Source: Bin127 sp965203505 (GTDB lineage Bacteria > Chloroflexota > Dehalococcoidia > Lucifugimonadales > Lucifugimonadaceae). From it: a DNA stretch of 64,000 nucleotides. The stretch's first letter is position 1. The number at the start of each line of letters is the position of its first letter. Under the pieces are notes generated by a model, which saw only the letters and a program-made list of their open reading frames with translations, was not told where the DNA came from and did no database searches. This document shows, in pieces, positions 1 through 8,238 of this stretch. A program made the position numbers and the translations under genes. The stretch covers positions 1,798,001 through 1,862,000 of the forward strand of contig OZ241880.1 in NCBI GenBank assembly GCA_965203505.1, in the 5' to 3' direction.

Positions 1-104
1 TCCAACAAGTGGTAATCGAATCGGACACGCCGATTCGTAGCCATCGTCCCCGAAGGCGCACCACCACCACCATCAACCTTCTTCTTGCGCTTCCTACGAG
101 CCAT
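1..104 (-). CDS. smpB: SsrA-binding protein SmpB, 5' part only
   Basis: SmpB binds tmRNA and delivers it to stalled ribosomes for trans-translation. Translating the minus strand from the ATG at 102-104 gives a lysine/arginine-rich start, a Gly run, and then TMATNRRVRFDYHLL. This matches the conserved SmpB N-terminus, in which an N-R-[KR]-[AV]-R-[HF]-D-Y core begins the beta-barrel. Only 34 codons are inside the window; the gene runs off the left edge. It is the most downstream gene seen of the minus-strand housekeeping run. The basic Gly-rich leader is longer than usual, but the core match is clear. Confidence 0.85.
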   Translation of the reverse strand, partial: MARRKRKKKVDGGGGAPSGTMATNRRVRFDYHLL

Positions 105-123
105 AACTTGGCAAACCCCACAC

Positions 124-148
124 GTAGGGGCGACCCTTGTGGTCGCCC
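124..148. repeat. Short palindrome, module D (variant 1)
   Basis: GTAGGGGCGACC and GGTCGCCC face each other across a 5-base loop. It lies between smpB and the S41 protease gene. It shares the GTAGGGGC edge with the palindromes at 51225-51253 and 61029-61057 but has a different core. It has no obvious T-tract, so it looks like a dispersed repeat rather than a classic terminator. Confidence 0.6.
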
Positions 149-170
149 TCCTAACCGCTCAACGCGCTAC

Positions 171-1619
171 CTAAGGTCCAACCGCAGTCGTAACCTGCGT
201 CTGATAAGTCAACTGCTTCACAGCAGCATCCATCTGAGGCTCAACCCACTCGACATCCCGTTGACCCGGCACCGGCTCAGTCTCGACAACCACATCCGGC
301 GTCAATCCAACGCCTTCGATCACATTCCCATCCGGCGTGTACCATCGCCGAATCGTGATGTTCAAACCCGCACCATTCGACAGCGTGCGCGTGATATTCA
401 CACTACCTTTCCCAAACGTCTTCACACCGATCAAAACCGCACGGTCATGGTCCTGCATCGCACCCGCAAACAACTCAGCGCCGCTACCAGACCACTCGTT
501 CACCAAAACGACGACTGGCACATTGAAGAAATTCCCGGTCTCACTAGCGTAAAAGTCCCGCCGCGCTCCGTTTCGATCCTGCTCGTACGCCAGCAATCCC
601 CGCGGGATAAACTCGCTCGCCGAATCCAACGTCGCATGCAACAACCCACCCGGATTGTTCCTCAAATCGATCACGACACCCTCAGCACCTTCGGCCAACA
701 TCGCATTCATATGCTCGCGGATCTCACCCGGCGTCTCATCCGTAAACTGCCGAATATCCATCTCCGCAAACGGCGTATCTGGAATCATCCGCGTTTTCAC
801 CGACTCCAGCTTCACCCGCCCACGAATGATCTCGATATCCACTGGATCAACGTCACCCACGTGCAAGATTGTCAGAATCACCGGCACACCTTCCTCGCCC
901 CGGATAACCAACACCGCCTCGCTAACCGACCAACTCGTCGCATCAACACCATCGACCGCCAAGATCCGGTCACCAGGCTTGATGCCTGCCTTCATCGCCG
1001 GCGACCCTTCCATCGGCGCCTGAATAATCACACCCCTGCCATCCGGCGCCTGAGCAACGGTAGCACCAATCCCAAAGAACGCACCCGCGAGATCATCTCG
1101 GCTCATCCGCATCTGATCCGGCGTGATGTACGTCATGTGCGGATCGCCCAGCGCCTCGATGAAGCCCAAAATCGCCCCTTCGGACATCTCGCCATGATCA
1201 ATAAGGCTGTAGTCCACATACTCGTCGTTTATGAACTGGAATGCCTCCCAAATCACAGCGACATCCTCGGGAACAGCATCTGGCAGCTGACGCGTCTTGG
1301 CACGTTCAACAATGTTCTCTACCGGGGCCTGATCAAACGCATTCGCAGAGCCAGAGGCATCCTCAACCTCGGCTTGCTTCTCGACCTCGACCTTGACGGG
1401 CGGTTCTTCGTCAACGACCGGCTCCTCGACCTCGGCCTCAGCAGGAGATTCATCGGATCCGGCCGGTTCCTTCACCGAAGTAGCAATAACGACGTCCTCG
1501 TCGACTACTTCGGTTACCGGCTCATCTCCCGAGCTGCAAGCCAGCGACAACATCATCACCAACGACAACGCTGGCAACAGAACAAAGTAGAAGCGGTCAA
1601 GAATGTTTTTTTTGATCAT
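171..1619 (-). CDS. S41-family C-terminal processing peptidase, lipoprotein
   Basis: A carboxy-terminal processing protease that cleaves exported proteins outside the membrane. The ATG at 1617-1619 is chosen because it gives MIKKN followed by a hydrophobic stretch and a lipobox-like SLAC with Cys28; upstream in-frame codons add an unlikely leader. An acidic linker (about residues 30-95) leads to a PDZ domain (about 180-270) and the S41 core, with the LRNNPGG strand. The nucleophile Ser lies in SGSGAE (about 379) and the general-base Lys in KTFGKGSV (about 404). At 482 residues the length is normal for the CtpA family. It sits between hflX and smpB on the same strand. Its substrate is unknown. 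Confidence 0.88.
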   Translation of the reverse strand: MIKKNILDRFYFVLLPALSLVMMLSLACSSGDEPVTEVVDEDVVIATSVKEPAGSDESPAEAEVEEPVVDEEPPVKVEVEKQAEVEDASGSANAFDQAPVENIVERAKTRQLPDAVPEDVAVIWEAFQFINDEYVDYSLIDHGEMSEGAILGFIEALGDPHMTYITPDQMRMSRDDLAGAFFGIGATVAQAPDGRGVIIQAPMEGSPAMKAGIKPGDRILAVDGVDATSWSVSEAVLVIRGEEGVPVILTILHVGDVDPVDIEIIRGRVKLESVKTRMIPDTPFAEMDIRQFTDETPGEIREHMNAMLAEGAEGVVIDLRNNPGGLLHATLDSASEFIPRGLLAYEQDRNGARRDFYASETGNFFNVPVVVLVNEWSGSGAELFAGAMQDHDRAVLIGVKTFGKGSVNITRTLSNGAGLNITIRRWYTPDGNVIEGVGLTPDVVVETEPVPGQRDVEWVEPQMDAAVKQLTYQTQVTTAVGP

Positions 1620-1831
1620 CAGAACTCCAGCGACGACGACATCGCCTTCAAACACGGATCGATATGAAAGTATACGAAGGCGATACCCGAAGCGATTGGT
1701 TGGACGATTACTTAACGGCCTTCGCAAACTCAACGACCACTTCCGGCTTTACATAACGCGTCTAGTGCGAAGTGACGTCTCGCCCGTTGTTAGGTCTGCA
1801 CTGATGGCCGTACTGCGACGAACCTCAGCCG

Positions 1832-2992
1832 TCAGACCGTCGTACCCGCGACGACCTTTCGTTCGGCATCATCGTCGTTCACGTTCCCGAGTGCCACATC
1901 AATGGCCTCCCGCAACGCGTCGATGCCCCACCGCCTGATCGCAGATGTCATCACCGCGCCGTCTTCGGATGAGTCATCCACATCCTGGGGCTTATCCGCC
2001 ACCAGATCGAGTTTGTTCAATACCAACACTCGCGGCGTTTCGCCCAGACCCAAGTCCGCAAGCACCGCGTCTACGACCTCAGCTTCTTCAGCCGCCAATG
2101 GGTTGGAGACATCAGTCACGTGAACCAGCAGATCTGCAAACATCGCTTCTTCGAGCGTGGCATTGAACGCATCGATCAATATCGGAGGCAGCTTGTTGAT
2201 GAATCCAACAGTGTCGCTAAGAGTGGCCTGAGTGCCTGACGGCAGATACAAGCGGCGTGTCGTGGTGTCCAAAGTCTCAAATGGCCGGTCTACCGAACGG
2301 ATATCGGATCCAGTCAACGCGTTGAACAATGCCGATTTGCCAGCGTTCGTGTACCCAACGAGCGAAACCGTCCGCACATCACCCCGGACTCTGCGGCGTC
2401 GTTGAGCACCTCTTTGGTCTCGAACATCCGAAATCGCTCTTCGGAGGTCCCTCGCCTTGACACGCATCAATCGGCGATCAGTTTCAATCTGCGACTCTCC
2501 TGGCCCTCTAGTGCCAATTCCACCACCCAGACGCTCCAAGTGTGACCATTGCCCTGCGAGTCGAGGCATCAGATACTCGACCTGCGCCAATTCGACCTGC
2601 AATTTACCTTCCCGCGTGCGGGCTCGACCGGCGAAGATATCGAGAATCAACGCGGTGCGATCTATGACTTTTACCTTCAGCCGGTCCTCCAACACCCGCT
2701 GTTGAGCTGGAGTTAGCTCATCGTCGCAGATGACAGTTTCAACGTACAACTCTGCGACGGTGTCTTCGAGTTCCTCGAGCTTTCCTGATCCGACGTAAGT
2801 TGGCGATGGCGCGTTGAGGGTCTGTGTAACCGTGGCAACAGGGTTTGCGCCGGCGGCCTTCGCCAACGCGTCGAGTTCCGCGACGGAATCCCTTAACGCC
2901 CAACCATTGCTCCGACGTCGTACACGGACGCCTACTAAACACGCTCGTTCGCGGCGAGCCGCAGTCCAATGTAATCGATTGCGTTTTGACAA
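1832..2992 (-). CDS. hflX: Ribosome-associated GTPase HflX
   Basis: HflX binds 50S subunits and rescues or splits stalled and hibernating ribosomes. The HflX N-terminal domain (GSGKLEEL, then the RTREGKLQVELAQ and GGIGTRGPGESQ signatures) precedes a GTPase domain. That domain has G1 GYTNAGKS, G3 DTVG and G4 NKLD. The frame stays open upstream into dapL, but a TTG at 2990-2992 is preceded by GGAG at good spacing and leaves a 22-base gap after dapL, giving 386 residues. It is in the same minus-strand run as dapL and dapF. Confidence 0.9.
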   Translation of the reverse strand: MSKRNRLHWTAARRERACLVGVRVRRRSNGWALRDSVAELDALAKAAGANPVATVTQTLNAPSPTYVGSGKLEELEDTVAELYVETVICDDELTPAQQRVLEDRLKVKVIDRTALILDIFAGRARTREGKLQVELAQVEYLMPRLAGQWSHLERLGGGIGTRGPGESQIETDRRLMRVKARDLRRAISDVRDQRGAQRRRRVRGDVRTVSLVGYTNAGKSALFNALTGSDIRSVDRPFETLDTTTRRLYLPSGTQATLSDTVGFINKLPPILIDAFNATLEEAMFADLLVHVTDVSNPLAAEEAEVVDAVLADLGLGETPRVLVLNKLDLVADKPQDVDDSSEDGAVMTSAIRRWGIDALREAIDVALGNVNDDDAERKVVAGTTV

Positions 2993-3014
2993 AACTTCTC
3001 CGTAATCGGCTGGT

Positions 3015-4178
3015 CTAGACGCTCCAACCAGAGATGCGACGTATGCCCTCGTCGATTTGATCGTCAGGGATGGTGAGCGACAACCGAATGTAACCTTCTC
3101 CCGATGGTCCATATGATGCACCGGGTGTAACGACCACGTTCCGCTCCTCGAGCATCTTCTGCGCGAACTCAGCGGATGTGTAGCCATCCGGTACACGCGT
3201 CCAAATGTACAACGTGGCTTTCGGCTCGATCGCCTTCAGACCGATTTCATTCAGGGCTGCAACCACTCGATCTCTGCGTTTGCGGTAGATTTCGTTGTTC
3301 GCGGCGATCCACTCTTGAGGCAGGTTCAATGCTTCGATGCCCATCTCTTGGATTGCCTGCGATAACCCGGAGTCGATGTTCGATTTGACCCGCATCAACG
3401 CATCGACCATCTCGGAATTTCCGACCGCTGCACCAACCCGCCAACCAGTCATGTTCGCGGTCTTGGAGAGCGAGTGGAACTCCATTGCGACATCTTTGGC
3501 ACCCGAAACCTGCAAGATGCTGGGCGCGACGTATCCGTCGAACGTTACCTCTGTGTAGCAAGCATCGTGGAGCAGGTAGAGATCGAACTCTTTGGCGTAG
3601 CGTACTGCATCTTCAAAATACGCAAGGTCCGCCACCGCGCCGGTCGGATTGTTGGGATAGTTGAGCCACAAGGTCTTGGCTTTGCGTGCGATGTCCGTGG
3701 GGATTTCCGAGAAGTCAAGAAGGTATCCATTGTCTTCTCGGAGAGGTACGAAATGAGTTTCACCACCAGCGAACATCGTGCCAATCTCGTAAACCGGATA
3801 CGCCGGGTCCGGGGAGATCGAGATGTCGCCCGGATCGATGAAACATAACGCCGCGTGGGCGATCCCTTCTTTGGCGCCTATCAAGTTGATGGCTTCGGTG
3901 GCAGGATCCAGATCTACGCCGAATCTTCGAGAGTAGAAATCGCAGACCGCCTGCCGGAATTCGGGCAGCCCTTCGCTTTCTGGGTATCTGTGATTCGGAG
4001 CCTTTCGCGCACCCCGATCCAGCGCGTCGAGCACGACGTCCGGCGTTGGAATATCAGGATCGCCGATGCCGAACGAAACCACGTCGATCCCTTGGGCTTT
4101 CTTAGCCGCTATGGCCCTCGAGATGTTGACGAAAAGGTAAGGCGGAAGTTGCTGTACGCGTCGCGCGAGTTGTGCCAT
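3015..4178 (-). CDS. dapL: LL-diaminopimelate aminotransferase
   Basis: A PLP-dependent fold-type I aminotransferase that converts tetrahydrodipicolinate directly to LL-diaminopimelate, skipping the succinylase/acetylase steps. The 387-residue protein shows FGIGDPDIPTP near the N-terminus, NYPNNPTGA in the substrate-binding region, and the PLP lysine in SLSKTANMTGWRVG. The ATG follows GGAGTGA. dapF lies 40 bases upstream, so two consecutive lysine/meso-DAP steps are encoded together. Other class I aminotransferases look similar; the dapF neighbour and the motif pattern favour DapL. Confidence 0.85.
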   Translation of the reverse strand: MAQLARRVQQLPPYLFVNISRAIAAKKAQGIDVVSFGIGDPDIPTPDVVLDALDRGARKAPNHRYPESEGLPEFRQAVCDFYSRRFGVDLDPATEAINLIGAKEGIAHAALCFIDPGDISISPDPAYPVYEIGTMFAGGETHFVPLREDNGYLLDFSEIPTDIARKAKTLWLNYPNNPTGAVADLAYFEDAVRYAKEFDLYLLHDACYTEVTFDGYVAPSILQVSGAKDVAMEFHSLSKTANMTGWRVGAAVGNSEMVDALMRVKSNIDSGLSQAIQEMGIEALNLPQEWIAANNEIYRKRRDRVVAALNEIGLKAIEPKATLYIWTRVPDGYTSAEFAQKMLEERNVVVTPGASYGPSGEGYIRLSLTIPDDQIDEGIRRISGWSV

Positions 4179-4218
4179 TTCACTCCGATCTGTCTCCTCA
4201 GGTGTGCCGTCGGGAGAT

Positions 4219-5076
4219 CTATTGTTCGTTCCAAACTCCGGTGAAGACCTCGACCGCCGGGCCTTCTAGATAGGCTTCGTCACGTTCGTCCCAAGAGATA
4301 CGGAGAATGCCTCCGTCAACCATGACGTCAACGGCGTCGTCTACGAGTCCGAGTTTTCGGCAAGCGAATGCAGATGCAGTGCTGCCTGTGCCTGACGACA
4401 AGGTTTCCCCTGCTCCGCGTTCGAATATCCGAGCCCGAATTTGATCGCGACTGCGTACATTCACGATTTCGAAGTTGATTCGTTGGGGGAACATCTCATG
4501 GTTTTCCACCAATGGACCTACCTCAGTCAGAGGGAAATCCTCAACGGGTTGATCCATAATGGCTACGGCATGTGGGTTGCCGATTCCCAAACAGGTGATC
4601 GATAGATCTGCGCCACCTATCGAAATGGTGCGCGAGATAACTTCTTCAATCCCGCCCAAACTAGCCGTGTCAACCGGCACATCAACGGCGGTGAAGGTTG
4701 CTGGGCCCATCGCTACACGTGCCGACTTCATATTACCGTTTTCCATGTCTGGCCATACGGTACGCACGCCACCCAACGTTTCGACCGAAAGTCCGTCATC
4801 GGACGGTTCAGCTATGCCCCTATCCAACACGAATTTGGCGAACAGCCGTATCCCATTGCCGCTCATCTCCGCTTCGGAGCCGTCGGGATTGAAAACACGC
4901 ATCCGGACCTGTGCAACATCCGAATTCTGCAGCAAAACTATGCCGTCCGATCCGACGCCGAAAGCAGGTCGGCTCATTTCGGCGGTCAACTTGCTCCAAT
5001 CTCGTTCGATTGAGCGTCCATCAACCGCTATGTAGTCGTTGCCACAACCATGGAGTTTGGCGAATTCAATTGACAA
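4219..5076 (-). CDS. dapF: Diaminopimelate epimerase homologue with Ser at both catalytic Cys positions
   Basis: DapF converts LL- to meso-diaminopimelate for lysine and peptidoglycan, using two cysteines as acid and base. The 285-residue length, the N-terminal KLHGCGNDY, the GNPHA motif and the RGAGET segment identify the family. At the two cysteine positions (usually in CGNGIR and CGTG) the sequence encodes Ser72 in MSGNGIR and Ser228 in LSSGTGS; the codons are AGC and TCA. The start is TTG at 5074-5076. Position beside dapL argues it still acts on DAP, but the chemistry may differ or be slow. Confidence 0.82.
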   Translation of the reverse strand: MSIEFAKLHGCGNDYIAVDGRSIERDWSKLTAEMSRPAFGVGSDGIVLLQNSDVAQVRMRVFNPDGSEAEMSGNGIRLFAKFVLDRGIAEPSDDGLSVETLGGVRTVWPDMENGNMKSARVAMGPATFTAVDVPVDTASLGGIEEVISRTISIGGADLSITCLGIGNPHAVAIMDQPVEDFPLTEVGPLVENHEMFPQRINFEIVNVRSRDQIRARIFERGAGETLSSGTGSTASAFACRKLGLVDDAVDVMVDGGILRISWDERDEAYLEGPAVEVFTGVWNEQ

Positions 5077-5116
5077 TCAAGACACCTCGTTGCATTGCAT
5101 CGGTCAATCCGCGATT

Positions 5117-6088
5117 CTATCGTTCGACGCCGTCGTGACCACGATTGCGTAACCAAAGACTCACGTTTCGCATGACATCAGCAGCGAAATCGTCTGCAGT
5201 GATATCGAACCATGAGATTCTTTCGTCGCTCGCCTTGAACCAGTTGTTTTGTGCTCCGATCAATCGACGATTGCCGATCAAGATGGCGTCGCGTACCGTA
5301 TCCCAGTTTTCACGATTTTCGTCGAAATCGAATAACTGTCGGTATCCGATAGCGGACATCGACGGCATATCCCGATCAACGCCGGTTAGTCGAAGTTCTC
5401 GGACTTCATCCAACCAACCGTTTTTCAACATCTGGTCAACGCGGTGTTCAACACGCATGTGCAGGACTTCCCTAGGTGCGGCCAATCCAATCACTAGGGC
5501 ATCGTGTGGCGGCTTAGCGCTTTTGCTTGCGCCGCCCATCGCATCGCCGGTCGCAATCGCGCGTTCGATGGCCCTGACCAGACGCCGAGGATTCAGTGTC
5601 TCGACACGGTCGATCCCGCGCGCGCCTGTTTGCCGCAATCGATCCTGAAGGGATGCGATCCCTTCGGTCTCAAGTTGGTTTTCCAACTCTTTTCTGAGAG
5701 CAGGATCGGGCGGTATTTTCGGAACTTGCCAACCCTCGAGCAGCCCCCATATGTACTGGCCCGACCCGCCGACGACCACCGAGATTTTGCCGCGGATATC
5801 GATGTCGGCAATCGCTTTTTTGGCAATCTGTAGAAAATCGCTCAAGCTGTAGGAATCTCGTGGATCCAATATGTCGATTAAGTGGTGTGGGACGCCGTGT
5901 CGTTCGCTTTGTGAAGGTTTGGCAGTCCCAACATCCATTCCGCAGTAAAACAGCCGGGAATCGGCATTGACGACTTCGCCATTGAATTGTTTCGCCAGAT
6001 CAATGCCGAGGGAGGTCTTCCCGGTGCATGTCGCACCGATAACCGCGATCACCTTGGCGCGTTCATGGATTGAGTCGTCGCCGGTCAC
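5117..6088 (-). CDS. miaA: tRNA dimethylallyltransferase
   Basis: MiaA transfers dimethylallyl from DMAPP to the N6 of A37 in tRNAs that read UNN codons. The P-loop GATCTGKTS (near residue 20) is followed by NADSRLFYCGMDVGTAKP, HHLIDILDP and GGSGQYIWGLLEGW, all conserved MiaA segments; LNPRRLVRAIER is further on. 323 residues is the usual length. The start is GTG at 6086-6088, 12 bases after the tpiA stop, so it is probably cotranscribed with tpiA and dapF. Confidence 0.93.
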   Translation of the reverse strand: MTGDDSIHERAKVIAVIGATCTGKTSLGIDLAKQFNGEVVNADSRLFYCGMDVGTAKPSQSERHGVPHHLIDILDPRDSYSLSDFLQIAKKAIADIDIRGKISVVVGGSGQYIWGLLEGWQVPKIPPDPALRKELENQLETEGIASLQDRLRQTGARGIDRVETLNPRRLVRAIERAIATGDAMGGASKSAKPPHDALVIGLAAPREVLHMRVEHRVDQMLKNGWLDEVRELRLTGVDRDMPSMSAIGYRQLFDFDENRENWDTVRDAILIGNRRLIGAQNNWFKASDERISWFDITADDFAADVMRNVSLWLRNRGHDGVER

Positions 6089-6100
6089 TCCTCAGCGTCT

Positions 6101-6871
6101 TCACGAGGGTAATTCTGAACCGGACATAACGGAGATCATCGATGAAAATTCGGATTCGCTCAAGCTAGAACCGCCGACGAGCGCGCCATCGACGATCGGG
6201 CTGCCGACGATCTTCCCGATATTGCCTGCGTTCGTGCTGCCACCGTAGAGAACGCGCACAGTTCCGGCTACTTCCTCGCCGAAAACCTCGCTCAACTCTT
6301 CGCGGATGGATGCCGCCATATATTCAATCTGACCGATCGTGGCCGCCACGCCACTTCCAATCGCCCAAATCGGCTCATAGGCGATGACGACATTAGTCGG
6401 ATTACCTGCGTTAGCGAGCCCCAACCGAACTTGCCGTCGGACGAAGCGCTCTGCCCGCCTACGCTGCCGCTCCACGTCGTCTTCGCCCACGCACATGATT
6501 GCGGTCATTCCGGCTTCGGTCACCGCTGAAACTTTGGCGGCGACAATTTGATCGGTTTCGCCAAAATGCTGCCGTCGTTCCGAATGGCCAACAATGACAT
6601 GGCTAGCGAGACCGCGCAACATTTCCGCGGAAACTTCGCCTGTATACGCCCCACTCGGATGTTGGTTGACGTTCTGCGCGCCGAGCATCACGGGTGTGTG
6701 GTGCACGACACCGTAGACGGCGATTAAGGACGTGAACGGCGGACAGAGTACAACGTCAATCTCTTCCGAATTACCGACGGTGCGGCAAATCGATTGTGAC
6801 AGTGCCACGCCTTCCTGCGGCGTGGTATTCATCTTCCAATTACCTGCGATTAACGGTTTGCGAATCGTCAA
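6101..6871 (-). CDS. tpiA: Triosephosphate isomerase
   Basis: Interconverts dihydroxyacetone phosphate and glyceraldehyde 3-phosphate. Catalytic residues are all visible: Lys in GNWKMN (residues 10-15), His in VGHSERR and Glu in AYEPIWAIGSG. The phosphate loop YGGSTNAGN lies near the C-terminus. The 256-residue length is standard. It starts with TTG at 6869-6871. pgk lies upstream on the same strand, a frequent glycolytic pairing, with a 164-base gap between them in which no gene is seen. Confidence 0.95.
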   Translation of the reverse strand: MTIRKPLIAGNWKMNTTPQEGVALSQSICRTVGNSEEIDVVLCPPFTSLIAVYGVVHHTPVMLGAQNVNQHPSGAYTGEVSAEMLRGLASHVIVGHSERRQHFGETDQIVAAKVSAVTEAGMTAIMCVGEDDVERQRRRAERFVRRQVRLGLANAGNPTNVVIAYEPIWAIGSGVAATIGQIEYMAASIREELSEVFGEEVAGTVRVLYGGSTNAGNIGKIVGSPIVDGALVGGSSLSESEFSSMISVMSGSELPS

Positions 6872-7035
6872 ATTCCGCTCGATGTTCTGTCATTTGCTGG
6901 AGATATGTAGTCAGTTTTCGCAATTTCCACCGCGCAGGTTAACCATACTCCCACAACGCGAAAGTGTCAACCATTTCACAACGTGGTGCAAGCGAGAGAT
7001 TCGACGAGGACCCAATTTGGCGTTAGACCAGCCTT

Positions 7036-8229
7036 TCAGGTTTGTAGCAAGGCAGCGACGCCGGGAAGCACCTTGCCCTCGAGAAACTCAAGCGATGCAC
7101 CGCCTCCGGTCGATACGTGCGAAAGTCGATCCGAGACACCAACCGTGTTGATCGCTTCCACTGTGGAGCCGCCACCCGCCAACTTAAACGCGTTTTCGTT
7201 GCCGGCGATGGCTCGAGCGATCGCACTCGTTCCGTTCGCAAAATGTGGCCATTCGAATAGACCCATCGGGCCGTTCCACACGATTTTGTTGGCATTTTCG
7301 ATTACATCTGTGTATTTCTCGATCGATGTAGGCCCGATATCGAGGATGTAACCCGAAGCCGAATGTTCGTCCATGCGCTGTATGCGATGTGGCGAATCTT
7401 TCGAGAATTCGTCTGCAATTATGAGATCGGTAGGCAACATCAGTTTTGCGGAAAGTGCCGGGTCTTCTAGGAGGGTCTTTGCCGCTTCTATCTCATATTT
7501 GCCGGCCGTCGAAGCCCCTGCAGGGTCGCCTTGGGCGGCAATAATGGCTGCGATCATGCCGCCGCCGATCAAGATCGCATCGACGTTAGGCGCGAGGCTG
7601 CTGGCTATATCCAATTTGTCTGCTACTTTCGCCCCGCCCAGGATTGCGATCGCAGGTCTTTCGTCCGACGACAAGGCGCGGTTCAACGCATCGATCTCGG
7701 CTCTCATCAACAACCCGGCGTATGTCGGCAATATCGTCGCGACGCCAACGATAGAAGCGTGGCTGCGGTGGGAAGCGCCGAAAGCGTCGTTGACGAAAAA
7801 ATCTGCCAGCGATGCAAGGCTACGAGAGAACTCTGCGTCGTTGGCCTCCTCTCCCGGTTCGAACCGCAGGTTTTCCAGCATCGCCACATCACCTTCAGAC
7901 AGCCCGTGAACCGTTTTTGCGACGGAAGAACCTGTAGGGGCGCCCAAGGCAATGACTTTAGCGCCTAGAACTTCTGAGGTTCGACGCAGAACCGGCTCGA
8001 TCCGCATGTCCGCCACTACCCTGCCCTTGGGCCGTCCCAGATGGGAACACAGGATTATCTTGGCACCTTTACGTCTGAGGAGATTGAGAGTCGGCACCGT
8101 TGCGTGAATTCGGCTGTCGTCCGAAATGTCGGTTGTTCCCGGCGCGAACGTGACGTTAAGATCGGCGCGCAGCAACACCCGTCGACCGCGCAGGTTAACC
8201 TCTTCGATCTTGGGAAGTTGGCCCGCCAA
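7036..8229 (-). CDS. pgk: Phosphoglycerate kinase
   Basis: Makes ATP from 1,3-bisphosphoglycerate in glycolysis, or the reverse in gluconeogenesis. Recognisable elements are RVLLRADLNV, LCSHLGRPKG, LENLRFEPGEE, FVNDAFGASHR, ILGGAKVADK, WNGPMGLFEWP and the C-terminal GGGSTVEA loop. At 397 residues it is full length. The TTG start (8227-8229) is 9 bases after the stop of the prenyl-synthetase homologue, implying one transcript from tsaC to tpiA. Confidence 0.95.
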   Translation of the reverse strand: MAGQLPKIEEVNLRGRRVLLRADLNVTFAPGTTDISDDSRIHATVPTLNLLRRKGAKIILCSHLGRPKGRVVADMRIEPVLRRTSEVLGAKVIALGAPTGSSVAKTVHGLSEGDVAMLENLRFEPGEEANDAEFSRSLASLADFFVNDAFGASHRSHASIVGVATILPTYAGLLMRAEIDALNRALSSDERPAIAILGGAKVADKLDIASSLAPNVDAILIGGGMIAAIIAAQGDPAGASTAGKYEIEAAKTLLEDPALSAKLMLPTDLIIADEFSKDSPHRIQRMDEHSASGYILDIGPTSIEKYTDVIENANKIVWNGPMGLFEWPHFANGTSAIARAIAGNENAFKLAGGGSTVEAINTVGVSDRLSHVSTGGGASLEFLEGKVLPGVAALLQT

Positions 8230-8238
8230 TTTCGATCC

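Noticed and set aside
9..1667. Long plus-strand open frame opposite the S41 protease
   Set aside because: It is antisense to a clear protease gene and has an Arg-rich composition with no family resemblance.
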